Part shown: one piece after another, positions 15,513 to 23,235 of the stretch | Layout: each line of letters starts with the position of its first letter | Numbering within the stretch: the stretch's first letter is position 1 | Assembly (NCBI GenBank): GCA_964624555.1 | Contig: CAZUXB010000020.1 | Span: 1 to 42,739 of the forward strand | DNA: 42,739 nucleotides | Direction: 5' to 3' | Origin: SXRF01 sp964624555 | GTDB lineage: Bacteria > Pseudomonadota > Alphaproteobacteria > Rickettsiales > SXRF01 | The notes under the pieces: generated by a model | Databases searched by the model: none | What the model was told of the DNA's origin: nothing | Seen by the model: only the letters and a program-made list of their open reading frames with translations | Program-made: the position numbers and the translations under genes

Positions 15513-16514
15513 TCAATCAATCCTTTTACCAACAGAGGTATTACAGGCAACCGATGGGCTGGGGTAAGCAGCAAGTAGCGCAGAACCAGCTTGTGATGAC
15601 AGTACATTATCACAACCGGTCTGCCCGGCAATTATGCCGAACTTACCGCTGCTGGGCTTGCCAGCATCTATTTTTTCATCAATCATGCGGGCAGCAGTCG
15701 CTGGAATACCTATAGGACTTAAACTAACAGTAGGCGTATTGCCAAAACCGCCATACCACGCCACCCCAAATTGTCCAGTAGCATAGCCAATCCTTGAACC
15801 ATCACCTGAAGCAACCGAGCCTGACACTCCTACAATTATAATATTACCTCTCCGAAGGAATATGGGGGTAATTTTTGTCCACAAGCCTTGGCTGTTCGTC
15901 GTACAGCTTACAATAACTCCTGTATTATTAAATTTAGCATAGGGATACTCAATGCCTATCCGCCCTGGAACAGCCATAAGGGAACCTTTGGTACGGTCGC
16001 CAAACCCGGCAAGATAAAGGTGGAGAAAAAGCTGCGATACTTCACCGGAAATCTGAGGGGCAAGACATTCTCCAGCCCCGACATCAGCTCCGGCATAATA
16101 TGTTGCTTTTATAATCCCATCGCCATTGCCGTTATTTATGGCATTTCCTGAAGGATCGGTTGTGCCAAAAATATCAGTTGCGGTGGCGCAATCACCAGGC
16201 AGGCAATTATACTTGACCTTGAAAGTATTTACTTCCGTTTCTATAGTCTCAATCTGAGCCATTTGGGCGCGGGTACTGGACTGAACAATAAGGTCCTGCC
16301 CAACTATAATCCCTCCAATAAGCAGTCCTATAATAACCATTACTATAGAAAGCTCAACAAGCGTAAACCCACTAATCCTGATCTGCGAATGCGTACACAG
16401 GATTAGCTCCCCGTCATTGCGAGACGCAGTCGAAGCAATCCAGGAGCCGGCGTATGAGGAAAGACCTGGATTGCCACGCCTTCGGCTCGCAATGACGAAT
16501 ATATTGTTTTGCAT
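15513..16514 (-). CDS. Type IV pilin-like / prepilin-type protein A
   Basis: 333 residues. The prepilin motif G49-FTLVELSIVMVIIGLL is followed by a hydrophobic helix, then NTFKVKYNCLPGD and a Cys-containing beta-rich head. PilD-type peptidase should cut after Gly49. The leader is unusually long (49 residues). Residues 7-35 (VIASRRRGNPG ... WIASTASRNDG) are the in-frame translation of the palindromic repeat at 16412-16497. The ATG at 16514 is the only conventional start: a TGA lies 4 codons upstream and no ATG, GTG or TTG occurs between it and the pilin motif. It is paralogous to the broken prepilin at 28582 and the one at 39030. No pilus assembly genes are nearby. Confidence 0.88.
   Translation of the reverse strand: MQNNIFVIASRRRGNPGLSSYAGSWIASTASRNDGELILCTHSQIRISGFTLVELSIVMVIIGLLIGGIIVGQDLIVQSSTRAQMAQIETIETEVNTFKVKYNCLPGDCATATDIFGTTDPSGNAINNGNGDGIIKATYYAGADVGAGECLAPQISGEVSQLFLHLYLAGFGDRTKGSLMAVPGRIGIEYPYAKFNNTGVIVSCTTNSQGLWTKITPIFLRRGNIIIVGVSGSVASGDGSRIGYATGQFGVAWYGGFGNTPTVSLSPIGIPATAARMIDEKIDAGKPSSGKFGIIAGQTGCDNVLSSQAGSALLAAYPSPSVACNTSVGKRID
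16412..16497. repeat. Palindromic repeat encoding the leader of prepilin A
   Basis: Arms CGTCATTGCGAG ... GCAATCCAG and CTGGATTGC ... CTCGCAATGACG, with a roughly 20-base centre. It lies inside the reading frame of prepilin A, before the cleavage site. Confidence 0.88.
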
Positions 16515-16597
16515 AGTTGTTTTTCACAATATTCTGAATAATGGTAATCCAGCGTACATTAAAAATAAACAGATCAGGTTGCAAACTATATTTGTTT

Positions 16598-16713
16598 TAC
16601 TTTTTATGTATACATACATAAAAAGTAGTTACGCTCGCTACGCGGCGGAAAATCGGTCTTTCGAACTCGATTTTCATAGCTGATTATGTAAAAGTATTTA
16701 CATAATCAGCTAT
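16598..16713 (-). repeat. Composite three-hairpin repeat element, copy 2
   Basis: Minus-strand counterpart of 191-303, in the 339-base stretch between prepilin A and maeB. Hairpin A is 16676-16713 (perfect 17-bp stem, loop AGTA on the plus strand). The core hairpin is 16648-16675 (GAAAATCG/CGATTTTC with inner GTT/GAC and the same CGAAA loop). The same 19-base linker follows, then hairpin B at 16598-16627 (perfect 13-bp stem). The outer stems share no sequence with copy 1, and the inner core pair changes on both sides. The rest of the gap, 16714-16853, holds only AT-rich sequence before maeB. Confidence 0.75.
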
Positions 16714-16853
16714 AAATTATGGCAAAGCCCCATTTTGCCCTTGCAATCTTCCGCCTGATATGCAAATTACATGACTTCGCTTTTAATATCATATACTTAT
16801 GCTGCATTGCAGCAATTTATTGTAATTATTTGTAACGACAACTGGAAAAGATC

Positions 16854-19169
16854 ATGGCCTACGAAAAAGAACCTATCACTGACGCAGAAGCACTAGCCTA
16901 CCACGCCGACGGCAAACCGGGAAAAATCTCCATACTACCAACCAAACCACTAATGACCCAGCGTGACCTCTCTCTTGGCTATTCGCCGGGTGTGGCGATT
17001 CCGTGCCTCGAAATCCAGAAGGACCCGAGCAAGGCCTATGACTATACTTCACGCGGGAATTTTGTTGCAGTTATTTCCAATGGCACTGCGGTACTCGGCC
17101 TCGGCAATCTTGGCGCGCTGGCTTCCAAACCGGTTATGGAAGGCAAGGCCATTCTCTTCAAACGTTTCGCTGACATTGATTGTATTGATATTGAAGTTGA
17201 CACCACCAACACCGAGGAATTCGTAAATTGCGTCAAGATCCTTGGCCCGTCATGGGGTGGCATAAACCTTGAGGACATTGCGGCCCCGGAATGTTTCGTT
17301 ATCGAGCAGAAGCTGCGCGAAACCATGGATATACCCGTATTCCACGACGACCAGCATGGCACCGCGATAATCGTTGCCGCAGGTCTCATCAACGCCGCCC
17401 ATCTAACCGGGCGCAAATTAAAGGATATAAAAGTCGTAGTGCTTGGTGCTGGCGCTGCCGGTATCGCCTGCCTCGAACTCATAAAGCGCATGGGTATCAA
17501 ACATGAGAGTGCGCTGCTCGTTGATAGAACAGGCGTTATTTATGAAGGCCGCACCGAAGGCATGAACCAGTGGAAATCAGCCCACGCGGTAAAAACCAGC
17601 AAACGCACCTTGGCCGAAGCTATGGAAGGTGCTGACATGTTCATGGGTCTGGCCGGTAAGAACGCCGTTTCTAAAGAGATGGTAAAAAGCATGGCCAGGA
17701 ATCCTATCATCTTCGCTATGGCCAACCCCGACCCGGAAATCACGCCGGAAGATGTTAAGTCCGTACGCCCTGATGCCATCATGGCTACCGGTCGCTCCGA
17801 CTATCCGAATCAGGTCAACAATGTGATGGGCTTCCCTTATATTTTCCGTGGCGCGCTTGATGTGCGCGCGTCGCAGATAAACGAAGAAATGAAAGTAGCC
17901 GCTGCCGAAGCTATCGCAGCTCTGGCGCGTGAGGATGTGCCGGAAGAAGTTTCCGCTGCTTACGCCGGCCGCAAAATGGAATATGGCAAGGAGTATATCA
18001 TCCCGTCACCGTTCGACCCGCGCCTGATGACCACCGTACCTGTGGCCGTGGCACAGGCAGCTATGAAAACTGGCATCGCCCATAAACCAATAGCCGATTT
18101 CGCCGCCTACCGGAAAGAACTCGCCGCAAGACGCGACCCAACCGCCAACGCCATGCAGCATATCTTCGAAAAAGTTCGCGAGAACCCGCAGCGCATGATC
18201 TTTGCCGAAGGTGAAGAAGAAAAAATTATCCGCGCCGCCGTGCAGTGGCGTGATAATGGTTATGGCACACCGGTACTGGTTGGCCGCGTTGACCGCATCC
18301 GCGAACTGATGCAAAAAATGAGCATCATCGATTATGAAAATATCGAGATAGCTAACGCCGCAGTAAGCCCTAATGTTGATGCTTATATCGACTATCTTTA
18401 CCAACGCCTGCAACGTAACGGTTACCTGTACCGTGACGTGGCGCGCATGGTGAAAAACGACCGCGACATATTCGCATCGTGCATGCTCGCCCTCGGCCAC
18501 GGTGACGCGCTGGTAACCGGCCTCACCCGCAACTACAGCATGTCGCTGGAAAATGTGCACAAGGTCATAGACACCAAGCAGGATGAGTTCCTCTTTGGTA
18601 TCTCGCTCGTTGTTGCCAAGGGTAAAACCATTTTCTTCTCCGACACCACCGTGCAGGAACTGCCAACTCCGGAACAGCTCGCCCACATCACTGTTAAAAC
18701 CGCCGAAAAAGCGAAAAAGATGGGGCATGTACCACGCGCTGCTCTTCTTTCCTTCTCTACTTTCGGCAACCCGAAACGTGAAAAATCAGTGCGTATCCGC
18801 GATGCGGTGAAGGTACTTGACAGCATGAAAGTGGATTTCGAATATGACGGCGAAATGTCCGCCAGCGTGGCCCTGAACAAGGAAATGATGAGCCTGTACC
18901 CCTTCTGCCGCCTCTCCGGCCCGGCGAACGTGCTTATCATGCCGGCTTTGCACTCGGCGCACATCGCCTCCAACATGTTGCAGGAACTAAGCGATGGTGT
19001 TACAATAGGCCCTATAGTAATGGGGCTGGAACGTCCGGCGCAGATCATCCAGATGAATGCAACCTTGTCGGAAATCCTGAACCTCTGCGCTATAGCCGCA
19101 ATGGAAGCTATCGAAGAAAAGCAATCTAAAGTAACTCCCATTGCCAAAGGTAAAAAGGCAAAACTATAA
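16854..19169 (+). CDS. maeB: NADP-dependent malic enzyme with C-terminal phosphotransacetylase-like domain
   Basis: 771 residues, the usual length of MaeB. It decarboxylates malate to pyruvate, making NADPH. The malic enzyme part (1 to about 430) has LGYSPGVAIPC, GNLGALASKPVMEGKA, VFHDDQHGTAI and the Rossmann VLGAGAAGIACLEL. The C-terminal part (about 440-760; RMIFAEGEEEKIIRAA, VRIRDAVKVLDSMK, ANVLIMPALHSAHIA) resembles phosphate acetyltransferase. In known homologues it is regulatory, sensing acetyl-CoA, rather than catalytic. Together with aceB, 640 bases downstream, it handles the C4 acids of the glyoxylate route. ATG 16854 follows GGAAAAGATC, a modest ribosome site. Confidence 0.97.
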   Translation: MAYEKEPITDAEALAYHADGKPGKISILPTKPLMTQRDLSLGYSPGVAIPCLEIQKDPSKAYDYTSRGNFVAVISNGTAVLGLGNLGALASKPVMEGKAILFKRFADIDCIDIEVDTTNTEEFVNCVKILGPSWGGINLEDIAAPECFVIEQKLRETMDIPVFHDDQHGTAIIVAAGLINAAHLTGRKLKDIKVVVLGAGAAGIACLELIKRMGIKHESALLVDRTGVIYEGRTEGMNQWKSAHAVKTSKRTLAEAMEGADMFMGLAGKNAVSKEMVKSMARNPIIFAMANPDPEITPEDVKSVRPDAIMATGRSDYPNQVNNVMGFPYIFRGALDVRASQINEEMKVAAAEAIAALAREDVPEEVSAAYAGRKMEYGKEYIIPSPFDPRLMTTVPVAVAQAAMKTGIAHKPIADFAAYRKELAARRDPTANAMQHIFEKVRENPQRMIFAEGEEEKIIRAAVQWRDNGYGTPVLVGRVDRIRELMQKMSIIDYENIEIANAAVSPNVDAYIDYLYQRLQRNGYLYRDVARMVKNDRDIFASCMLALGHGDALVTGLTRNYSMSLENVHKVIDTKQDEFLFGISLVVAKGKTIFFSDTTVQELPTPEQLAHITVKTAEKAKKMGHVPRAALLSFSTFGNPKREKSVRIRDAVKVLDSMKVDFEYDGEMSASVALNKEMMSLYPFCRLSGPANVLIMPALHSAHIASNMLQELSDGVTIGPIVMGLERPAQIIQMNATLSEILNLCAIAAMEAIEEKQSKVTPIAKGKKAKL

Positions 19170-19193
19170 CAAGTTGTAGGTAAGGGGTTTGTT

Positions 19194-19628
19194 ATGGCGG
19201 ATAACAAAAAACTTATTTGGGTGGTTGATGATAGTGGAACAGCAAGATATGCTGTAAAGCTGGCTTTGAGCCATCATGACGTTGTGGAGTTCAAAACTGC
19301 TGACGAAGCTATTGTAAAGTTAGGGGGGGATGGTGTCCGTCGCCCTGATCTCATTCTCACAGATAATGATACGCAAAGTTCAAAAAACGGGATGGATGTT
19401 ATTACCGCGGCGAAATCTGCCGGAGTAAAATCAATCATGATATCCTCAGACAATTCTCTTGAGAAAACAGCCATAGAGAAAGACGCTTCTGGTTTTATTG
19501 TAAAGGGTAAAGATGCACCCATAAAGTCCACTGTTGAGCAAGTACTTGCCCAGAATGTTGCGCGGGGTGAAAGTACTCAAGCAGCATCTCCTGCTAAAAA
19601 AGCGGCGCAGCAAACGCAGATGACATAG
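19194..19628 (+). CDS. Stand-alone receiver-domain protein
   Basis: 144 residues. WVVDDSGTAR supplies the acidic pocket, LILTDNDTQ the likely phospho-acceptor Asp (near 55-57), MISSDN the switch Ser/Thr, and FIVKGKD the conserved Lys. An Ala/Gln-rich tail of about 20 residues (STQAASPAKKAAQQTQ) follows, with no output domain. A single-domain regulator of this type would act by protein contact, as CheY or DivK do. GGTAAGGGG lies just upstream, and the gene starts 24 bases after maeB, so co-transcription with maeB is likely. Its partner kinase is unknown; the hybrid kinase at 9530 is one candidate. Confidence 0.88.
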   Translation: MADNKKLIWVVDDSGTARYAVKLALSHHDVVEFKTADEAIVKLGGDGVRRPDLILTDNDTQSSKNGMDVITAAKSAGVKSIMISSDNSLEKTAIEKDASGFIVKGKDAPIKSTVEQVLAQNVARGESTQAASPAKKAAQQTQMT

Positions 19629-19700
19629 GGTAATTTATAGTTGAAACTCTTCGGCATGGGCCTTAGAATATTTTGGCGTTTTAATTTCAACCCAATAATT

Positions 19701-19793
19701 TTTGTCATCCCCGCCTCCGAGCGGGGATCTGGAGTCATAAATTCCGTCACTGGTTTTGTACCCAGATCCCGCAACGAGTGCGGGATGACAAAA
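19701..19793. repeat. Palindromic repeat (TGTCATCCCCGC ... GCGGGATGACA)
   Basis: Outer arms TTTGTCATCCCCGC and GCGGGATGACAAA, inner GATCTGG ... CCCAGATC. Located between the receiver gene and aceB. Same family as 21808, 28681 and 42576. Confidence 0.85.
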
Positions 19794-19809
19794 TATAAGG
19801 AACCCACCC

Positions 19810-21369
19810 ATGACCCTTTCCATCGCCGCAACAGTTACCCCTGAATACCAGAAGATATTAACCCCGGAAGTGCTGGCCTTTGTGGAAAGCCTCGCCATAA
19901 AATTCACCGGGCGCAAGGATGAGTTGCTGGCAAAACGCGTGAAGAAACAGCAATGGCTTGATGCCGGGAACCTCCCCGATTTCCTCGCCGAAACAAAATC
20001 CATACGTGATGATGATAGCTGGAAAGTAGCGCCCATTCCCAAGCCGCTGCTCGACCGCCGTGTGGAAATTACCGGCCCCGTAGAACGCAAGATGATCATA
20101 AATGCGCTGAATTCCGGCGCGAAAGTATTCATGGCCGATTTTGAAGATTCGCTGACCCCAACCTGGGCGTCCATCATGGATGGGCAAATCAATTTGCGTG
20201 ACTATGTCGATGGCACCATCACCTATAAAAGCCCGGAAGGAAAAGATTACAAACTGAATGATAGCATCGCCACCCTCATCGTGCGTCCGCGCGGCTGGCA
20301 TCTGGTGGAAAAACATGTGCTGGTGGATGGCAAGCCCATCGCCGGTGCCTTCCTCGATTTCGGTGTGTATTTCTACCTGAACGCCAAAAAACTTCTCGCA
20401 CGCGGCCTTGGCCCCTATTTCTACCTGCCGAAGCTCGAAAGCCATGAGGAAGCCAAACTGTGGGCCGATATTTTTGCCTTCTCCGAAGAAAAACTGGGGC
20501 TGAATAAAGGCACCATTAAGGCTACCGTTCTCATCGAAACCATCGTGGCCGCGTTCGAAATGGAAGAGATACTCTACGCGCTGAAAGATTATTGCGTGGG
20601 CTTAAATTGTGGGCGCTGGGATTATATTTTCAGCTTCATCAAGAAATTCTCCAAGCGCAAGGATTTCGTGCTGCCCGACCGCGCGCAGGTGCTGATGACC
20701 ACCCACTTCCTGCGCAGCTATTCGCTGCTGCTGATCAAAACCACCCATAAGCGCGGCGCCTTCGCGATGGGCGGCATGAGCGCGTTCATTCCGGTGAAGA
20801 ATGACGAAGCGGCCAACGAAAAAGCCTTCGCCATGGTCCGCGCCGATAAGGAACGCGAAGCCGGTGACGGGCATGATGGCACGTGGGTGGCGCATCCGGG
20901 CCTGGTTCCGGTGGCGATGGAGGTATTCAACCGCCTGATGCCGAAGGCCAACCAGCTCGACAAACAATTGCCCAATGTGGACATGAAAGCCGCTGACCTG
21001 CTGGCGATACCGGAAGGACAAATTACCGAAGGCGGGCTGCGTAATAACATAAGCGTCTCGGTGCAGTATCTCGCCAACTGGCTGACCGGTAATGGCTGCG
21101 TGCCGATATTCAACCTGATGGAAGATGCGGCGACAGCGGAAATCGCCCGCTCGCAGATCTGGCAGTGGATACACCATGATAAAGGCGTGCTCGCCGATGG
21201 CCGCAACGTGACCACCACCTTGTTCGATGAGTTCCTAAGCGAAGAATTGGCCAAATTACCAGCCTCGAACCTGCCCTACGATAAGGCGGCAAAACTGCTT
21301 TCGGAACTGGTATATAAGCCGGAATTCATCGAATTCCTGACCCTCCCGGGTTATGAGCAGCTCTCCTAG
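19810..21369 (+). CDS. aceB: Malate synthase A
   Basis: 519 residues, the length of the short A isoform (the G form is over 700). It condenses acetyl-CoA with glyoxylate to malate in the glyoxylate bypass. Signature regions: MADFEDSLTPTW near 110, RPRGWHLVEKH near 160, VLIETIVAAFEMEEIL and LNCGRWDYIFSFIK near 240-275, DGTWVAHPGLVP near 365. AAGGA lies 8 bases before ATG 19810. No isocitrate lyase is in the window. The last codons (FLTLPGYEQLS-stop) recur at 21926-21961 with only synonymous changes, so this 3' end has been duplicated or replaced by recombination. Confidence 0.97.
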   Translation: MTLSIAATVTPEYQKILTPEVLAFVESLAIKFTGRKDELLAKRVKKQQWLDAGNLPDFLAETKSIRDDDSWKVAPIPKPLLDRRVEITGPVERKMIINALNSGAKVFMADFEDSLTPTWASIMDGQINLRDYVDGTITYKSPEGKDYKLNDSIATLIVRPRGWHLVEKHVLVDGKPIAGAFLDFGVYFYLNAKKLLARGLGPYFYLPKLESHEEAKLWADIFAFSEEKLGLNKGTIKATVLIETIVAAFEMEEILYALKDYCVGLNCGRWDYIFSFIKKFSKRKDFVLPDRAQVLMTTHFLRSYSLLLIKTTHKRGAFAMGGMSAFIPVKNDEAANEKAFAMVRADKEREAGDGHDGTWVAHPGLVPVAMEVFNRLMPKANQLDKQLPNVDMKAADLLAIPEGQITEGGLRNNISVSVQYLANWLTGNGCVPIFNLMEDAATAEIARSQIWQWIHHDKGVLADGRNVTTTLFDEFLSEELAKLPASNLPYDKAAKLLSELVYKPEFIEFLTLPGYEQLS

Positions 21370-21506
21370 GCTTCGGACTTCAGGCTTCAGACTTTAGGCT
21401 GTGGGCTTAAGACTTTAGTAAAACTATTATAATTCAAATAATTATTGAGATGTGCGCCATACCGAGCAATATTCATAAAACTGTAACACTGAATTTTGCC
21501 AATTTA

Positions 21507-21515
21507 TGCTATTAT
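21507..21515 (+). promoter_or_regulatory. Extended -10 element (TGCTATTAT)
   Basis: TG-n-TATTAT, 37 bases before the start codon at 21552. No clear -35 box. It matches the elements at 9483, 22035 and 40187. Confidence 0.4.
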
Positions 21516-21551
21516 CATACTGGTTATAATAAAAACTGAGGAGAATAACGT

Positions 21552-21755
21552 ATGGGAAGAGAAAATTTTGGTGGTGTTGACGGAGATGCTGCAAAACGCG
21601 CCTTTGGAGAACAAATAAGCAGCATGGATGTAGCCAAGGCTCAGGTTCTTGGTGAATTGGCACAACACGGACTACGCATGGATGGCGTTAAATATGAAGG
21701 CCAAGTTCCAGCTGGTGGTAAAATAGAAACTCGACAAGAAGTAAAAAACCGCTAA
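21552..21755 (+). CDS. Small orphan protein
   Basis: 67 residues, soluble, with no signal peptide. The ribosome site is GAGGAG, 8-9 bases before the ATG. It begins MGRENFGGVDGDAAKRAFG and contains a short helical middle (VAKAQVLGELAQHGL). No family is recognised. It has its own promoter element and a strong terminator, and it is flanked by the intact aceB 3' end on the left and displaced pagL and aceB ends on the right. That marks it as cargo of the rearranged segment. The clean initiation and termination signals argue that it is expressed. Confidence 0.65.
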   Translation: MGRENFGGVDGDAAKRAFGEQISSMDVAKAQVLGELAQHGLRMDGVKYEGQVPAGGKIETRQEVKNR

Positions 21756-21756
21756 A

Positions 21757-21790
21757 CAAAAACCCCAGATAAAAATCTGGGGTTTTTTGT
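21757..21790 (+). terminator. Rho-independent terminator
   Basis: AAAAACCCCAGAT-AAAA-ATCTGGGGTTTTTT, a perfect stem with T-tract, directly after the 67-residue gene. Confidence 0.92.
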
Positions 21791-21807
21791 TCTGCCTACA
21801 TAAATAT

Positions 21808-21887
21808 CGTCATTCCTGCGAAGGCGGGAATCTCTATCCAATCTTGCACTAGCTGATAGAGAGATCCCCGCCTACGCGGGGATGACA
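21808..21887. repeat. Palindromic repeat (GTCATTCCTGCG ... GGGGATGACA)
   Basis: Arms CGTCATTCC and GGGGATGAC, with inner TCTCTATC ... GATAGAGAGA. It is part of the 336-base gene-free stretch 21756-22092, which also holds a terminator, two gene-end remnants and a promoter. Confidence 0.85.
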
Positions 21888-21917
21888 TTAAAAAGAGAAC
21901 GGCACTGAGTAAGTGAC
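21888..21917 (-). pseudogene. Displaced 3' end of pagL
   Basis: The minus strand reads VTYSVPFSF-stop, against VTYSAPFSF-stop at the end of pagL (22604). Of the nine codons, five differ synonymously and one changes Ala to Val. The sequence beyond the stop (CATTA, GATGACA) also matches that downstream of pagL. Confidence 0.75.
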
Positions 21918-21925
21918 CAGCACTA

Positions 21926-21961
21926 TTCCTGACCCTTCCGGGCTATGAGCAGTTAAGCTAA
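21926..21961 (+). pseudogene. Displaced 3' end of aceB
   Basis: Encodes FLTLPGYEQLS-stop, identical in protein to the aceB C-terminus, but with four synonymous codon changes and a different stop (TAA for TAG). It lies 8 bases after the pagL remnant. Confidence 0.8.
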
Positions 21962-22034
21962 TCTGCTGAAATATAATATTTATTATTCGAAAAAACAATC
22001 TTAACACAACCGTAATAAATATTTTTATCAGTTA

Positions 22035-22043
22035 TGCTATACT
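22035..22043 (+). promoter_or_regulatory. Extended -10 element (TGCTATACT)
   Basis: TG-n-TATACT, 50 bases before the start codon at 22093. The same TGCTATACTGGC occurs at 40187. Confidence 0.45.
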
Positions 22044-22092
22044 GGCTAAAGATTAACTTGATATTTATTAACCATTCTTAAGGGGAATAATT

Positions 22093-22518
22093 ATGGGCGC
22101 TGTACGCTATAACCACAATGATTACCAGATAATGAGCGAAGATCAAAGAAATGCGATTGCCGCACGTGTCGAAGAAAAAGCTGCAACCTTTCTCAAGGCA
22201 AACCCAAATGGTGACGTTGAAGCTTACAAAGCCAATGCCTATAACCGACTAACTGGAAAAATAGATAATGATGGCAATCTTGTTGGCGGAGGTTATTCCG
22301 GTGATGGTAAAGCGCTTATGGCAAAAGACCCTGAAACAGTCGCTCGTGTTAATGCTATTACCGAAGCTCATTTAAAGGAAAATTTGCCAAAGGCCCACAG
22401 AATGAAAGCTGCCATAGCTGCGGTTGATGAGATGAGAAAAAATGGCGTGCCAGCAGGCACTACGATTCCTAACTTAGCTGCACAGGCACAAATAGCAACA
22501 GCCATGAAAATAGGCTAG
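22093..22518 (+). CDS. Hypothetical protein
   Basis: 141 residues, charged and soluble, with no signal or membrane segment. AAGGGG lies 8 bases before the ATG. It is Ala- and Asn-rich (EEKAATFLKANPNGDVEAYKA) with a central glycine stretch (NLVGGGYSGDGKALMAK) and helical ends. No family is recognised. It has its own extended -10 and a strong terminator. It sits between the displaced aceB end and intact pagL, so it is the second cargo gene of the duplicated aceB-pagL interval. It is not detectably similar to the 67-residue gene in the first interval. Confidence 0.7.
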   Translation: MGAVRYNHNDYQIMSEDQRNAIAARVEEKAATFLKANPNGDVEAYKANAYNRLTGKIDNDGNLVGGGYSGDGKALMAKDPETVARVNAITEAHLKENLPKAHRMKAAIAAVDEMRKNGVPAGTTIPNLAAQAQIATAMKIG

Positions 22519-22538
22519 GTACTGGCTCCAAACATACA

Positions 22539-22573
22539 ATAAAAAACCCCGCAAATGCGGGGTTTTTTATTGT
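22539..22573 (+). terminator. Rho-independent terminator
   Basis: AATAAAAAACCCCGC-AAAT-GCGGGGTTTTTTATT, a perfect stem with T-tract, after the 141-residue gene. Confidence 0.92.
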
Positions 22574-22603
22574 AACTGGATGCCAGACTACGCGGTGATG
22601 ACA

Positions 22604-23119
22604 TTAGAAACTAAACGGCGCCGAGTAAGTAACCATAGCAGTTTCTGCGCCAGGATTTTTACGATAGATGCTGGCATTAGATATATGGTTAAACGCAACA
22701 CCTAAACGGTGTGAGTTAGGAAACTGATAAGCCAGTTCAATACCTGAGCGGAATTCGATAGCACCACCAAGATCTTTGCCATCACCATTCTTGTAAGCAC
22801 CGGCAACAAAATTAGGGATAAGATAGAGCTGGTCTTTTACCAGCTCTGCATCCCAGTTAAGACCGATATAGCCGTAAACTGAACTGTCAGTGGTAACATT
22901 CACACCAATAACCGGGCGGATTGCATACTGCAAAGGTTTGGCACGGTACTCTACACCGAACTGAGTCGAAGAATTATCTGCGCCAATAACGTCGAAATAA
23001 CCAATATAGCCTGTTATATAACCCTTTCCATCATCCACCGCCTGCGCTGCCGGAGCCGCAAGGCAGGCAATAGCCGCAAGTGCGATAAGTGATTGTTTGG
23101 CTGTTTGCGACATCTTCAT
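22604..23119 (-). CDS. pagL: PagL-type lipid A 3-O-deacylase (acyloxyacyl hydrolase family)
   Basis: 171 residues. GGAG lies 8 bases before the start. It has a signal peptide (LIALAAIACLAAPAAQA) followed by an eight-strand outer-membrane beta-barrel pattern ending in Phe (PFSF). The catalytic region is FNHISNASIYRKNPGAE: His145, Ser147 and Glu159 match the His-Ser-Glu triad spacing of PagL. Such enzymes remove the 3-O-acyl chain of lipid A at the outer membrane and alter LPS recognition. A copy of its C-terminal codons lies 687 bases away at 21888, evidence of local rearrangement. A partial palindromic repeat lies between it and the upstream terminator. Confidence 0.85.
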   Translation of the reverse strand: MKMSQTAKQSLIALAAIACLAAPAAQAVDDGKGYITGYIGYFDVIGADNSSTQFGVEYRAKPLQYAIRPVIGVNVTTDSSVYGYIGLNWDAELVKDQLYLIPNFVAGAYKNGDGKDLGGAIEFRSGIELAYQFPNSHRLGVAFNHISNASIYRKNPGAETAMVTYSAPFSF

Positions 23120-23235
23120 ATTAACTACTCCATAATTTTAAAAATAAATACTGCCTAACATCTAATAGATTTTTATTAATCAGTAAATACAAAATATGGG
23201 GTAACTATATTTTAGCACACCGTAGCTATCCAGTC

